NCBI GenBank assembly: GCA_033297075.1
Contig: MU858120.1
Span: 1-64,000, forward strand
Length of the DNA: 64,000 nt
From: Rhypophila decipiens
Taxonomy: Eukaryota > Ascomycota > Sordariomycetes > Sordariales > Naviculisporaceae
Direction: 5' to 3'
The first letter of the stretch is position 1, and the number at the start of each line of letters is the position of its first letter. The notes under the pieces are model-generated. The model searched no databases. It was not told where the DNA came from and worked only from the letters and a program-made list of their open reading frames with translations. Position numbers and translations under genes: made by a program. Positions 42,389 through 53,040 of the stretch are shown piece after piece.

Positions 42389-44659
42389 CGGCATGTTGCG
42401 CACGAACTACTCTCCCATCTCTTAGTTGGGCAGTCGGAGACGACTATTCCGGCTGGACCGGGCTGTTTCAGGGGCTACCATCCCAGGCCCCAGTCCTATC
42501 GAAGGAGGACATTTTTCTTTCCCCAGTCTTGCTGATTTTCGAAATACCCTTTGACGAAAGGGTGCTGGATATCTGAATATGCATATATAAATTGGCGCAT
42601 TGGTTGTCGTGTTGACCACCCACATCGGGGGCACGGCCGGAGTATACGCTATCATGGCCGGAGTTTTGGCGTCGTCTTGCCGATCTTGGTAATTCTAATA
42701 CCTTCAACGGAACACGGGGAAATGTTCCTTTTTCTTTTCAACCCTTTTAGGGCGGACTGTTTTTTATACTAGTATATATATACCTTGCATGGGAAAGGCG
42801 TCAGTTGCCTTCCATGTATTACTCTTGGTCGGATCTATACTTGATACATACACGGACATCAAGGGGCGCATGGATTCAAATTTTTTTCTATATATCTGTT
42901 TCTGCGGTCGACTTGGCCGGGATTCCGTCTTCATTTCTTTTACCATTAGATACCACGAGGGATCGGCTACATATTCACATTCTTGTACATTCTGTCCTAT
43001 ATATATACGGAAGAGGACGCAAAAAGTTCCAATATACCACATGACCCATTACGGGTTACTTTAAAGCACACTCTTCCATCCATGATCAGTGTTTCGTGAT
43101 TGTTGACCTTTGCAGATTGAACGGGCACGGTTTATGCCAAGACCTCACAGCCCGTTGTCTTGTGAACATATCATTGTTTCAAAGATGCTGGATTTGACAT
43201 CAAGATGACTTGGGCACATCGGACTGTCGTTACTCGTTACGCGTTACTCGTTACACAGCTGCCTGCCCGGCCGTTTACGTGGTCATTTGTCTGTCACGAA
43301 TGGAAACAAGCAAAGAAACAGAAAATGGAGCGGCGGTTAGCATCGATCCAACGGTTGAGTGTACACTTTGTCGCGGGCAGGACGAGCAGAAGAAGCAAAA
43401 GCACAGATATGTCGATTATGACAACAGTGGCATGTATAGTTGGCCTCTTTAGTATCAGACTTGTGCGAGTGAATGATACAGTATCTACGTTTAGTTTGGA
43501 TGAGGGAACTCGTGCTGTTTGGGGCGTGCTTTGGTGTTCCCGAAAGCTTACTCTCAGGAGTAGACGAACAATGAGTTCTTCACGGTTAAAGGGTCCGCCA
43601 GTCACAACGTGTATTCGAGAGTTGTGTAAGTTCGGTATGTATGTTCGTCGTAGATTTTATGATTGTGGATTGTCCAGTACGTACTTGGTATTCATCCGTC
43701 GGGCAAAAAGGCAAGCGTCTCTGAGGTAAGAACTAAGAAAGGCAGTTGGCACGTGGACTCTAGACTGACAGACAGACACATGGCTATTTACGATTACACG
43801 TGTATCTGGTAGGCAGGTCCCTTGAAAATGGTCGTCACGAGTACTTGTATGGAAGAAAGGCTTGCCCCTCGGAGAAAGAGAAAAAAGAAGCCCCGGTTTT
43901 ACCCTTTAAAGTGTCTCGTTTTCTCAACACTGCGCTTAACCACGTGCTTTTGCGTTAGTTTTCTTCATCACGGGACTTTCGGCACAGTGACATGGAAACC
44001 GAGAAGGACCGTTGATGGCGTTGGTTCCGGGGTCGTCGTGGAGGCCAGGTGGGCAGAAACCACGCAGTAGCTCCCTCCTCTGTACCTTGTACATGTAGGT
44101 ACTTGTCTCAATTTGATCCATCCACATCGTGATGAGAGCGTGCCGTTGTGGGGTGTGTGAAGGGAAAACGGGGATAAGCACCAACTAAACAAACACCCCT
44201 ATTCAGGGGCGCATGGGAAAGTTCCCATGCAAAAGTTCCAATCGTGATGAGAAGCGTGCCCGTTGTGGGGTGTGTGGAAGGGTTTAACGGCATAAGCACC
44301 GAAACTAGAACAAAATACCCCTAATTCACGAGGATGGGAAAGTTCCTTCCCATGGACATGTTCACAGAAGGCGATCAGCAACTAAAGAATCCGATCTTGT
44401 AAACGCGAATGCCGTGTCAGAAATTAAAACGCCAAAAACGCCCCCCCCCGAAGCCCTGACCCGAACAGAATGGAAGTAAACAAAGCTTGTTCCGTCTACA
44501 CCCGCTTGCTTTGCTTGGATACCCCAGATGTTGCTAGTGACGCGTCTGCTATAATACGCCCAATGACGAAATCGCATGCAAGTCTATCTTGACCTGACCT
44601 GAACATGTCCGGAACTTCCGCTCCCGTCAAAAAGAAAGAAAGTTTGTCTTTCCCATCTT
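42389..44659. other. Intergenic with a hairpin-bearing tandem repeat
   Basis: About 2.3 kb without a supportable gene. An AT-rich segment (about 42720-42790, with a tatatata run) follows the zinc-finger gene. A two-copy 115-bp tandem repeat is at 44126-44360, described separately. A 174-codon frame at 43205-43729 begins with ATG but has no recognisable content. Confidence 0.5.
44126..44360. repeat. Two-copy tandem repeat (~115-120 bp) with inverted repeats
   Basis: Copy 1 is 44126-44240 and copy 2 is 44241 to about 44360, differing by scattered substitutions and small indels. Both begin atcgtgatgaga and contain gttgtggggtgtgtg and ataagcacc. Each copy carries an inverted repeat: in copy 1 the 9-bp arms gcatgggaa/ttcccatgc with a 2-nt loop (about 44211-44230), in copy 2 the arms atgggaa/ttcccat with a 6-nt loop. 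Confidence 0.8.
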
Positions 44660-46029
44660 TCACCAAAAGGCTTCATCCTCGGCACAACTCCTCGCCATCT
44701 CGAATTGCTCGTCGGTCTGGCAAACCAGGACCCGGCGTTTGGACGAGGAGCCACCGATGTCCGTGACTGTCTTTTCCATCCGCGTCTTGTTCACGTCCTC
44801 GTCGATACTGAAACCAAGACACGAGACCTGATCAACGACCTCACTTCTCAGCCGCTCGCTCTTTTCGCCTATCCCGCCGGCAAAGACCAGCGCATCGACC
44901 TGGCCCCTGAGCGAGACAAAATAGGACCCGATGAAGCCGCAGATACGATCGACTACCAGGTCAAAGGCCAGCTGCATGGCGGGATCGTTGTCCGGGTTCG
45001 AAGAAATGGTGCCAAAGTTGGTGGTCCCCGTTAGGGCTTTCCATCCGGACTCTTTGTTTAGGATCTCCTCGGCCCGGGAGATGTGCAGCTCTTTGGTCGA
45101 CGAAGGGGAGAGTTTTCCTACGTCGCTGGCGTAGTGGAAAACAAGACTGCAACGAGAGGGCGGTTAGTATATGACAGGGGCAGGAAAAGGTGAGCTCTGT
45201 TTTTGTGTGCTCATTGTGTTGGACTGGCCTCGCTAAAAGCAATAAAAAGAGAAACAAACCTAGGATCAACACTCCCACTCCTTGTAGCACCAGGCAAGCC
45301 GGCAAGCGGCGTCAAGCCCATACTGGTGTCCCAGCTCTTGCCTCCCTTGATGGCACATGCACTCGCCCCGGACCCCAGGTGCAGGGCAATGATATTCAGC
45401 TCGTCAGGCTTCTTGCCCAGAAACTCGGCCGTGGCACGAGTGATGAAGGCGTAGCTGATGCCGTGAAACCCATATTTTCGCAGATGGTTGCTCCGGGCAA
45501 TCTCCTGGTTGATCGGGTAAGTCCGAATGTGCTCCGGGATGGTGGCATGGAACTGACTATCGAAACAGGCCACGCTGTCAGCGCCGGGGAGATCCTCGAC
45601 GCACTGGTGCACGATGCCCAAACTGTTGGCATTGTGCAGGGGTGCTAAGTCGTTGAGCTTCTCCAGTTGGGTGTAGGTGCCATCTGATATCAGCTGTGGG
45701 CGGGAGAAGTCGCCGCCGTGGACGATACGGTGGCAGACTATCCCAATGTCGTCCTTGGAGGAAAGCTCGGGAAGCTCGTCGTCGTTCATGAAGGTCTTCA
45801 TCAGCACGTCAAAGGCCGCTTGCTGCGTGTCGGCCTTCTCTCGCACGTCGCCATCCTTGACAATGTTCTTTCCCCGCCTGGAATAGTCGAGAGTGGGAGG
45901 AGGTGCTGTTAGTCCGCTGAGACTGCCCTCAGCAATCTGGACTGGCGCTTCACCCAGCTGGGCTTTGTAGACTGAGACCTTGACGGAAGATGATCCCGCG
46001 TTGACGGCGAGAATGATCTTTTTCTTCAT
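44660..46029 (-). CDS. ack: Acetate kinase
   Basis: Two exons, 46029-45260 and 45146-44660 (113-nt intron, donor GTTTGT, acceptor TTGCAG, phase 2), give 418 aa, normal for the family. Acetate kinase interconverts acetyl phosphate + ADP and acetate + ATP. The fold and active site are intact: N-terminal ILAVNAGSSSVKVSVY (phosphate-binding Asn and Ser), HRIVHGG (substrate Arg), FDSQFHATIP (catalytic Asp), YGFHGISYAFI (catalytic His), LHLGSGASACAIKGG, TRSGSVDPS (catalytic Arg) and FAGGIGEKS. Fungi use it with phosphoketolase (Xfp), which makes acetyl phosphate, instead of bacterial phosphotransacetylase. No phosphoketolase gene lies in this window. No targeting signal is seen, so it is probably cytosolic. 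The intron sits between the conserved SVDP and FHY blocks. Confidence 0.96.
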
Positions 46030-47142
46030 TTTGGCTCTTTGCTGCAGTTCACGACCGGCTTGGTGATACGACTGTATTGCTGCGGTATTCTGAAATCTGA
46101 CAAGACGTTGTTGGAGGTGCGAGTTGGGTAAGTAGTGAGGACGATGTCACTCACCAGAGTACCCGACTACTTCGTCCTCCAGTTTGCCGGCGTTATATAT
46201 CAACAAGTCGCTATCAACCAACAATCAGCTCACTGGCTTATCAATGGACCAAGTCTTACTGCAGGCACAGCCTTGAGTCCAGGCCCTCGATATAGAAGAA
46301 GAGACCGCTCGTGGTCTGATCGGGAATAGGGGAGGGGAGATATTCAGATGCCGGAGTTGGCCAGGATCTCCTGGTCTGCCATTTTCCCAGTTGGAACATC
46401 GGATGACAGCTCTCCAGTGGAACCAATGGTCTGATCCGAACGAGACATGTCGCTTTGCATGGCATGACGTCTGCGGGGTCTTGGTATTCCTTGGCAGCGA
46501 TTGGCAATGCCCCACTTCTCCGTCTCGGCAGATCCACTACGGATACCGGCGGGAGGGAAGGTTGGATTCGGCCCGGTCCTTGTGCCCCACTCCGGTACTG
46601 TTGCAACTGGTGACGTTTGTCTGTCTTCTGGAATTTGCACTACACTACCGGTAGAAATTGAGCATCCAGGTTCCTGGGAGCTTGAATCTGATCCAGCGAT
46701 CTGGCCCAGACAATCGGTCCCAGGACGGCGGTTCATTTGGCTGGCAACCGGGGTGGCTTACATGAATGATGCTTCATTTGCTCACCCAACCCACCCCATC
46801 TGTCCGCCATTGCTTGTCCTTGTCGTCCTACCTCCACCACGGACCCACTGAATAGGCCAAAGTTATGGGGTACAGCGCAGATCGTGTACCTACTCACATC
46901 TTTCGGTTCCTTGCCGCCATTCATCAATTACTTTGTGGGAGCTTTGCTAGCCCGCAGTCATTATTTTCCCCGGCACCATCTGGGAGTAATCATCTACCGT
47001 TTTAACAGACCTCCAATCCTAACAGCCGCAGAACACCGTGTCGTCCCATCGATATGTCAAGTATTGCTGGGTATCTCACAAATAATCAAATATGCCACCG
47101 CCTTCCATTCCGAAATTTATATCCCTCCCCTTCGGTAGGTCG
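46030..47142. other. Intergenic, acetate kinase promoter and 3' side of next gene
   Basis: About 1.1 kb; no supportable gene or recognisable repeat. Confidence 0.5.
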
Positions 47143-48592
47143 TCAAGTCATCTCGGTGTCCTCCGGCTCTGGTACAGTTGGCAGGCTTCCAAACATCTCT
47201 GGCGCTGAATAGCCCACCATTCCATTTATCTGTGGGGATTCCAGCTCAACGTGGTTCGGCGGGAACGCCACTCCAACTTCTCCGTCCGCCGCCCGGACAT
47301 GGTTCCATTGTTCGATGAACCTTCTGTATTCTATTTTCAACGTCAGCTATTGCTTCTCACAATCCTCTATGTACGGAGCGTCCATACCATCAGAGCCCGA
47401 CCTGGTGCGGTCAAGTCGTGTGAACTGGATCCCGAGATAACGCACATCGAGCGCGGGTCCATTTGCTGAGCTCGATCCTCCAGCTCCCGCTGCATTGGCA
47501 TTACTACTGCTGCTCGAGGTTGAGGGTTGTCTTTGTCGGAATAGCGACGACGCCGAGAAACGCCTGTCTCGGTTATGGCCCTGGCTGCTTTCTGATGAGC
47601 CGCTGCCCCTCCTTGGGGTCGCTCCACGGGCAATAATCTGGAGCCGTCGATGCCTATCATCTCGATGACGCACCTCATCCTCGAAATCGTGGACGAGGTA
47701 TTCTTTCCACCGCCTTCGATGGTTAGCATAAAATGTTATGTAATGAAAGGTTGAGTATCGGTCCCTCCACAGCTTCATCCGCTGGATGGTGCCCAACCCT
47801 CGAACGTTTCCGTACGAATCGGTCCTCCTGTGGCTGTCTGACCACACAACGTCTACATCGAACCAGTCGATGAGGTCTCGTCTCCTAATGTCGCTTTGGA
47901 ACTGTATCGAACTGTCGACCGTGGTAAACTCATACTTGACCTCGACGTACTCGTCATGTAATACGCCGTTTATGGTAGTATATCTGATGCGGTGGGCTTC
48001 ATGGAAAGTGAGGTACAACTCCATGTCTCGGGCATCACCAAAGCGGCGATGTTGTGCATGGAGCGAGTATGGCAGGACGTCGCCGGGGTCGTCAGACGGC
48101 ACTGCATGTCAGGTTTCAGCACCCGGAGAGCACAGAAGACCGGGCTCAGTCCGGCTTGGACGGTAGAATGGCAAACGTACGGAAATGCTCGAGCACCTCT
48201 CCTTGATAGCTGCACTGCCAGACGACCCGTCTGGGGTTGGATCCCATTATCTCCCATGGGCCGAGATAGACGGTGGTCTCGTTGGGGGTGTGTTCGTAGA
48301 GTTTTCTAAGACATCAGGGGTGTCAGAAGTCGTCACCAGTCGATACGGGGTGAGCAAGACGGGGGTAGGATCCGGCCGGGCATTACATCGCAGCATGGTA
48401 TCCGGGAGGGCCAAGGTCAAGCGGTCCAAGGGGCGTCAGTGGGGCCGAGGACTCGGATGACACGGCTGAGACGGCGGAAGTGGGTGTGAAGGTCGAATCG
48501 AGGGGACTGGCTTGGTGGGCGTGGGATGCAGGTGCACTCATAGAAGACGAGGTGAAGGATGACGATGAGCCTGTCCGTCCCGATGCCATCAT
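47143..48592 (-). CDS. Conserved-looking fungal protein of unknown function
   Basis: Four exons, 48592-48387, 48305-48181, 48101-47388 and 47330-47143, join in phase (donors GTAATG, GTACGT, GTATGG; introns 82, 79 and 57 nt) into 410 aa. The N-terminal 65 residues are Ser/Thr/Pro-rich and disordered, and the start may be either of two adjacent ATGs (48592, 48589). The core, about 66-250, is compact and charged: KLYEHTPNETTVYLGPWEIM, RRVVWQCSYQGEVLEHF, ELYLTFHEAHRIRY, VEVKYEFTTVDSSIQFQSDI, LIDWFDVDVVW, RDRYSTFHYITFYANHRRRW. It is rich in aromatic residues and Arg, and looks like a folded beta-rich domain. After it come a Ser/Asn/Gly linker and a C-terminal stretch, DEYRRFIEQWNHVRAADG, ending in an acidic tail. 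I do not recognise the family. There is no signal peptide or membrane segment. Consistent phases across three introns support a real gene. Confidence 0.75.
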
Positions 48593-49282
48593 GGCTGTGA
48601 GATCCCGGGCCGGCTTGCTGGATCCCGGTTCTGCTGAGAAGCTGGGCTGCGCAACACAAGACGGGAGCCTCCTTGGAAGCCAAACTAATAATGTGGGGAC
48701 AAGGCAATAGACAAGGGGTAGGGTCTAGACCATAAGCGACAGCTCATCATCGTCCAACGGCGAATATGCGGCCGGCTTGCCTGTTGACTTTTGGCAGTGT
48801 CCTTTTCGGCTCGTGGTTATACGAGAACTGCTGGCGAAGCAGTGAGAATCTTTTCACGGAGACGGCTATGAGTATGATATAAATGGGGATCTATGCATGC
48901 AAAAGCCGGAGACAGACATGATGCGCTTTCCCAGACGCTCTCGTGGGATGAACAGTGGGGTGGTGGGTTGCTGTCTTCCCGGTTTGCTGGGAGAAGAAGA
49001 AAAAAAATATACCTAAGTACAAGTATTCGTCAGAGGTGATGATGTTGGAGCACAGGATTGACTCAGGCAGAGACAACGGCCTCCAGTCTAACGTCGCCTG
49101 TCCCAGCAACCACCTGGAACTCTGGAAGCCCAAGCGAGGAGGGGAAAATACCCGTGCTGAGAGCGAGTCGTGGTTGATGAGTGAACACAGTGGGCAGCCA
49201 GCACTATCCGCCCGATCCAGATCGCGACAGGCATGAAAGAAAAAATGCGGAAGACATCCGACAATAACCCCGAAGATGCGGG
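48593..49282. other. Intergenic
   Basis: About 690 bp with the presumed promoter of the 410-aa gene on the minus strand. No other gene is seen. Confidence 0.5.
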
Positions 49283-50411
49283 TTATATTGGGCTTGCCGC
49301 CAGAGGACTGGGGGGTTGCTCGAACTTGCTCCAGCTATCTCCGTAGCGTGCAGAAAAGAATTGAGCAGTCGCCGCAAGGGACGAGCCCACGGGTTTGCAT
49401 TGAACGCTGGGATTTGTGCAGCTCGAGGGCCTGGTGCTTGGCATATTTTGGGAAATAGCGGGGGAACTGGAGCCAGCATGCAGGGGAGTCTGGTAGCCTG
49501 TTGAAATTGCTCGAGGCGAAACGTCAAACGGATGGCCAAGAACGAAGAGATAGTCGTGAAGTCGAGGAGACAGAAGTATCCTTCTGGTGCAGGGCATCCC
49601 ATTAGGTAATTTCTGTTCGTGCCTCCATGGCTCCTTCCAGTGTGATATCGTGACATTGAGGCAGTGGTGGAGATTGGAACAAAGTATGTATACCATTGTC
49701 TCCCCTGTTAGTGAGTAAAGAACTGAAGCTGAATCTTGCCTGCAGAAACACTCCGAGTCTAACACGGAAGGTGTAATGGTGACAAATGCACTCCCAGCTG
49801 GATTGATTCTCGAATTCATCATGGACGGGAACCTGAAACTCTCCAACCCTGTTGGACAATTTTGTCAATGAACACCTGCCGGGAAGAACCGAGAACGGTA
49901 TTTTAACCTTCATGACCGAGCTGCAGCTGGTCAGCTTCCTTCCAGGCCTTCTTCACTGAGCTCAAGATGTCGGTAGTTCCTGCTGGGAGCAGTCCAGGGG
50001 CGGCACACAAAGTCAGAGGGGCATTGCCAGGACAGAATCCATCGTTCAATACCCGATGATGGCAGTCATCCATGATCTTCTGAGGGTCATGGGACAGAGA
50101 TGGAAGAAAAAAATTCAAGATGATCTTGAACTCAGTGAGTGATGCCAAGTCCCCATCACATCCAAACCCCCACGTAAAACGCTATGGCCTGGTAACTCCT
50201 GGGTTCTGGACCCCTACAGAGTACCTAGCTTCCTTGCTATTCACAGGGTGGTCCCAGTGCCTTCCTCTGGGCAAATCAGAGTCCTTACCGAACCTGGGTT
50301 ACGGATACCGCCTAGAACATCCAGAATGGTGGGCAATAAACTGGGCGTTGTGTGCCTGCCGTCATGGTGCTTGTAGTGCCCCCCAGGGTCAAATTCCCTA
50401 ATGCAAGCCAT
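49283..50411 (-). CDS. Putative three-exon gene of unknown function
   Basis: Model on the minus strand: 50411-50289, 50181-49908 and 49848-49283, 320 aa. Intron 1 (107 nt, GTAAGG...CATAG) is phase 0 on both sides. Intron 2 (59 nt, GTTAAA...AACAG) is phase 1. Exons 1 and 2 read like a real protein: IREFDPGGHYKHHDGRH, PSLLPTILDVLGGI, then RFTWGFGCDGDLASL, KIILNFFLPSLS, KIMDDCHHRVLNDGFCPG, SSVKKAWKEADQLQLGHE. Codon use is similar to the confirmed genes. Exon 3 (PAGSAFVTITPSVLDSECF, HHCLNVTISHWKEPWRHEQK, a Ser/Pro-rich tail) is less certain, because a second frame also looks partly coding there. Ten or so Cys and many His are spread over the protein. I do not recognise a family, catalytic motif or signal peptide. 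The frame stays open upstream of the chosen ATG until about 50483 without another ATG. It lies head-to-head with the PHS transporter, 97 bp between start codons. It could be a decayed gene. Confidence 0.42.
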
Positions 50412-50508
50412 CTCCTTGTCAAAACCATCATGTGCTTGAACATTCCTCCTCGAGTGGATGTTGTAAAAACCATGTTCCCGTCGTCAAGTCGTGTTATTGT
50501 TTGACAAG
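50412..50508. promoter_or_regulatory. Short divergent region between the putative gene and the PHS transporter
   Basis: 97 bp between the two start codons. It is too short for two full promoters, so control elements probably lie inside the neighbouring 5' regions. No motif is assigned. Confidence 0.35.
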
Positions 50509-53040
50509 ATGCCGACATCGATGGCAGCTCATAATATGCATCATCCCGACCCGGAGCGCAGGACAAATCGGGGGTTCCTAGGCTTTGACAGCTCGGCCTT
50601 GTCCGCACGAGATGCTCAGGTAAGTGCTACCTTTCCAGCAAGATCCGAAGGCCCTGATTTGCCCACGGAGCCCCTGGAGGTCTTGCAAGGGCTTCACAGC
50701 ATGTTCTACTTTTCTTGGGTTGTTACCATTGTCACGGCCCATCTGTTGTGAACCGAATACACCCATCTCGGAGTGCTGATCATGGAGTATTACAGGATCG
50801 CCGTCAACTACGATATGAACTCGATCTCAACTCGTGGAACTTGAGGATTTGGGGAGTGGCAGCTTCTGGTTTCCTCACCGACTCGTAGGTTGTTGCTCTC
50901 GCCCTTGGCAAAATATGGTGTTCGTAATGATGTATAACGATACTTGATGCTGATCAGCACATGCGGACACCAAAAAGATACAACCTCTTTGCGACCAATG
51001 TGATTTTAGCAACCATCTCGTTTGTTTACTTCCCCCACGAGCGGTGGTGCGGCCTGGTCATTAACCTATTCACACTTTTCGGGTACGTGAACCAGCTTCA
51101 CCGCTCACGCATGGTCGACGCTATAGTGAGCACCTACACCAGCGCCATGCTGACCTGTCGGCTCCTTTTTCAAGCTCGGTATGTGGCCAGTTGCTCTTTG
51201 GCTATCTTGCCGACAGATATGGCCGGACTCGACTCTACGGGATCGAGCTGGTCCTCGTCATCGTGTCAACCATCGGTGTTGCCACGTCCAGCACGGGGTA
51301 TGGCGGCATGTCCTTCCTGGCTTTGTTTACTTGGGTAAGAAAAGTTCTATTGCTTTCTGCCAGTCCCAAGGGGGTACTTGCTGACCCCAGCTCGGTAGTG
51401 GCGTTTTGTCATGGGTATTGGTAGGTTTCAATTCCGCCCAACTTCTAGAGTACATATCTGACCTCCGTCGTGACTAGGAATCGGCGCCGAATATCCGCTA
51501 TCCGCTGTCATTACTTCGGAGTGGGCGAGTACGTCGTCGAGGGCCACCATGCTGTCGTCCGTCTTCCTCATGCAGCCCGTCGGCCAAGCCCTCGCTCAAC
51601 TTGTGGGTGTCTGGGTCCTGTTGGGCCAAGACGCAGCCTACAACCTGCACGACAAGCAATGCGGTCTCGACGAGCTGCACCACGAAGAGTGCAAGAAAAT
51701 CATCGATGGCATATGGCGCATCGTCATCGGTTCTGGCGCCGTGCCCGCTCTTCTCGCCATCATCTTCCGCTTCTTCCTCTACGACTGTGGCCTCTACACC
51801 CTGGAAGTCAAGAACAAGCCCGGCAACGCCTTTCGAGACACCCAGCGTGTGTATGGGATGCCCGATGTCAGCAATGGGATGACAATGAACTCCCCGGTTG
51901 TAGCCATGCCCGTTTACTCGCCGCAACCACCCCCAGTTCAATTTTCGCTTCAGGATCTGAAAAACTACTTGATCAGAGACAAGAACTGGTACTACCTGCT
52001 TGGAACGACCATGACATGGTTTTATCTCGACGTGTCCTTCTATGGATTCAGCCTGGATAACAGAGGGACTCTAGCCGACCTGTGGGCGACAAGCAGCAGG
52101 GTTCCCATCGACTCAAGCCTGGAGTGCTGGCACTCGTCCCTCGAGGGCGGTAAATCCCTGGTTCCGCAATGGGCAGAAATAGGCTTGCCCACATGGCAGA
52201 CAGATTCTACACACCCGTGCAACACCATCTACGAAACTCTGCTCGAGCAGTCCAAGCAGTACCTCCTCACAGTCTCGATTGCCTCCATTGCGGGGAGTTC
52301 TTACTTTATCTTTGCCGCGAATCGCATTCCACGACGCCAATGGCTCACCTCATCCTTTCTAGTGCTCATGGTTTTATTCTTAATCACCGGAGGCGTTTAC
52401 TATGGTGCGGCGCACACGCAAGCTGCCCCGGCCACTGTGGTACTGGTTGCAATCTGCCATTTCATGTTTAACTTTGGTTGGTCACTCGTTCACTTTCCAT
52501 CTTGACGCTTTTTGTCAGTCGCTTTCTAACCTGTTGCGAAACTTTATAGGCGCCAACACCCTGACATTTATAATCCCGGCCGAGATCTTCCCGACGTGCT
52601 ATCGGTGCACTTTCCATGGCATTTCCGCTGCTGCAGGGAAACTAGGCAGTATCGTGGCCGTGCTCATCGTCTACGGCATCAACACGGGCTACAGGAGCTC
52701 AAACCGACAGGGACTGATATTCCTGCTCTTTGCCACTTTTATGGCCCTAGGGGCTGTCTACTCGTGGGCATACCTGCCTGATGTTCAGCGCTCTGTGACT
52801 GTCGACGACGACGAGGATGGGATGGTCACCGGCGAGAATGGACGAACCAGCACGGCTCGGCCCCGACCTCGACGGCAACTGGAAACCAGAAATCTCGAGG
52901 AGCTGGGCGAGGGGTACCAGAGGGCCAAGTTGGAAGGCCAGCTGATCACCATTCGTGACAAGTGGGCACAAAGAAAGGGTAATCTGCGGAGGAGGATCAG
53001 CCCGGGGGTGGCAGATCAGAGCGAGAATGATTCTAGGTGA
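50509..53040 (+). CDS. MFS transporter, PHS family (phosphate / glycerophosphodiester type)
   Basis: Seven exons, 50509-50619, 50796-50884, 50978-51082, 51175-51334, 51399-51420, 51478-52476 and 52550-53040, join in phase into 658 aa. Exon 5 is only 22 nt. Family marks in order: ASGFLTDSYNLFATNVILA (TM1 region), GYLADRYGRTRLYGIEL (the MFS loop 2-3 signature), WWRFVMGIGIGAEYPLSAVI and TSEWAS (TM4 region), WFYLDVSFYGFSLDNRG (TM7 region, with the conserved Asp), and IPAEIFPTCYRCTFHGISAA and GKLGSI late in the protein. The last ~95 residues are a charged, Arg/Asp-rich cytosolic tail. About twelve membrane segments are expected, with an extended loop in the middle. Relatives are proton-coupled phosphate importers (Pho84) and glycerophosphoinositol carriers (Git1). 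Here the TM4 motif is G-A-E-Y-P rather than the G-D-Y-P of Pho84, closer to Git1-like members. The substrate is therefore not settled. Plasma membrane is expected. Confidence 0.9.

Noticed and set aside
43205..43729. 174-codon plus-strand frame in an intergenic region
   Set aside because: It starts with ATG, but composition is not gene-like and no motif is seen.
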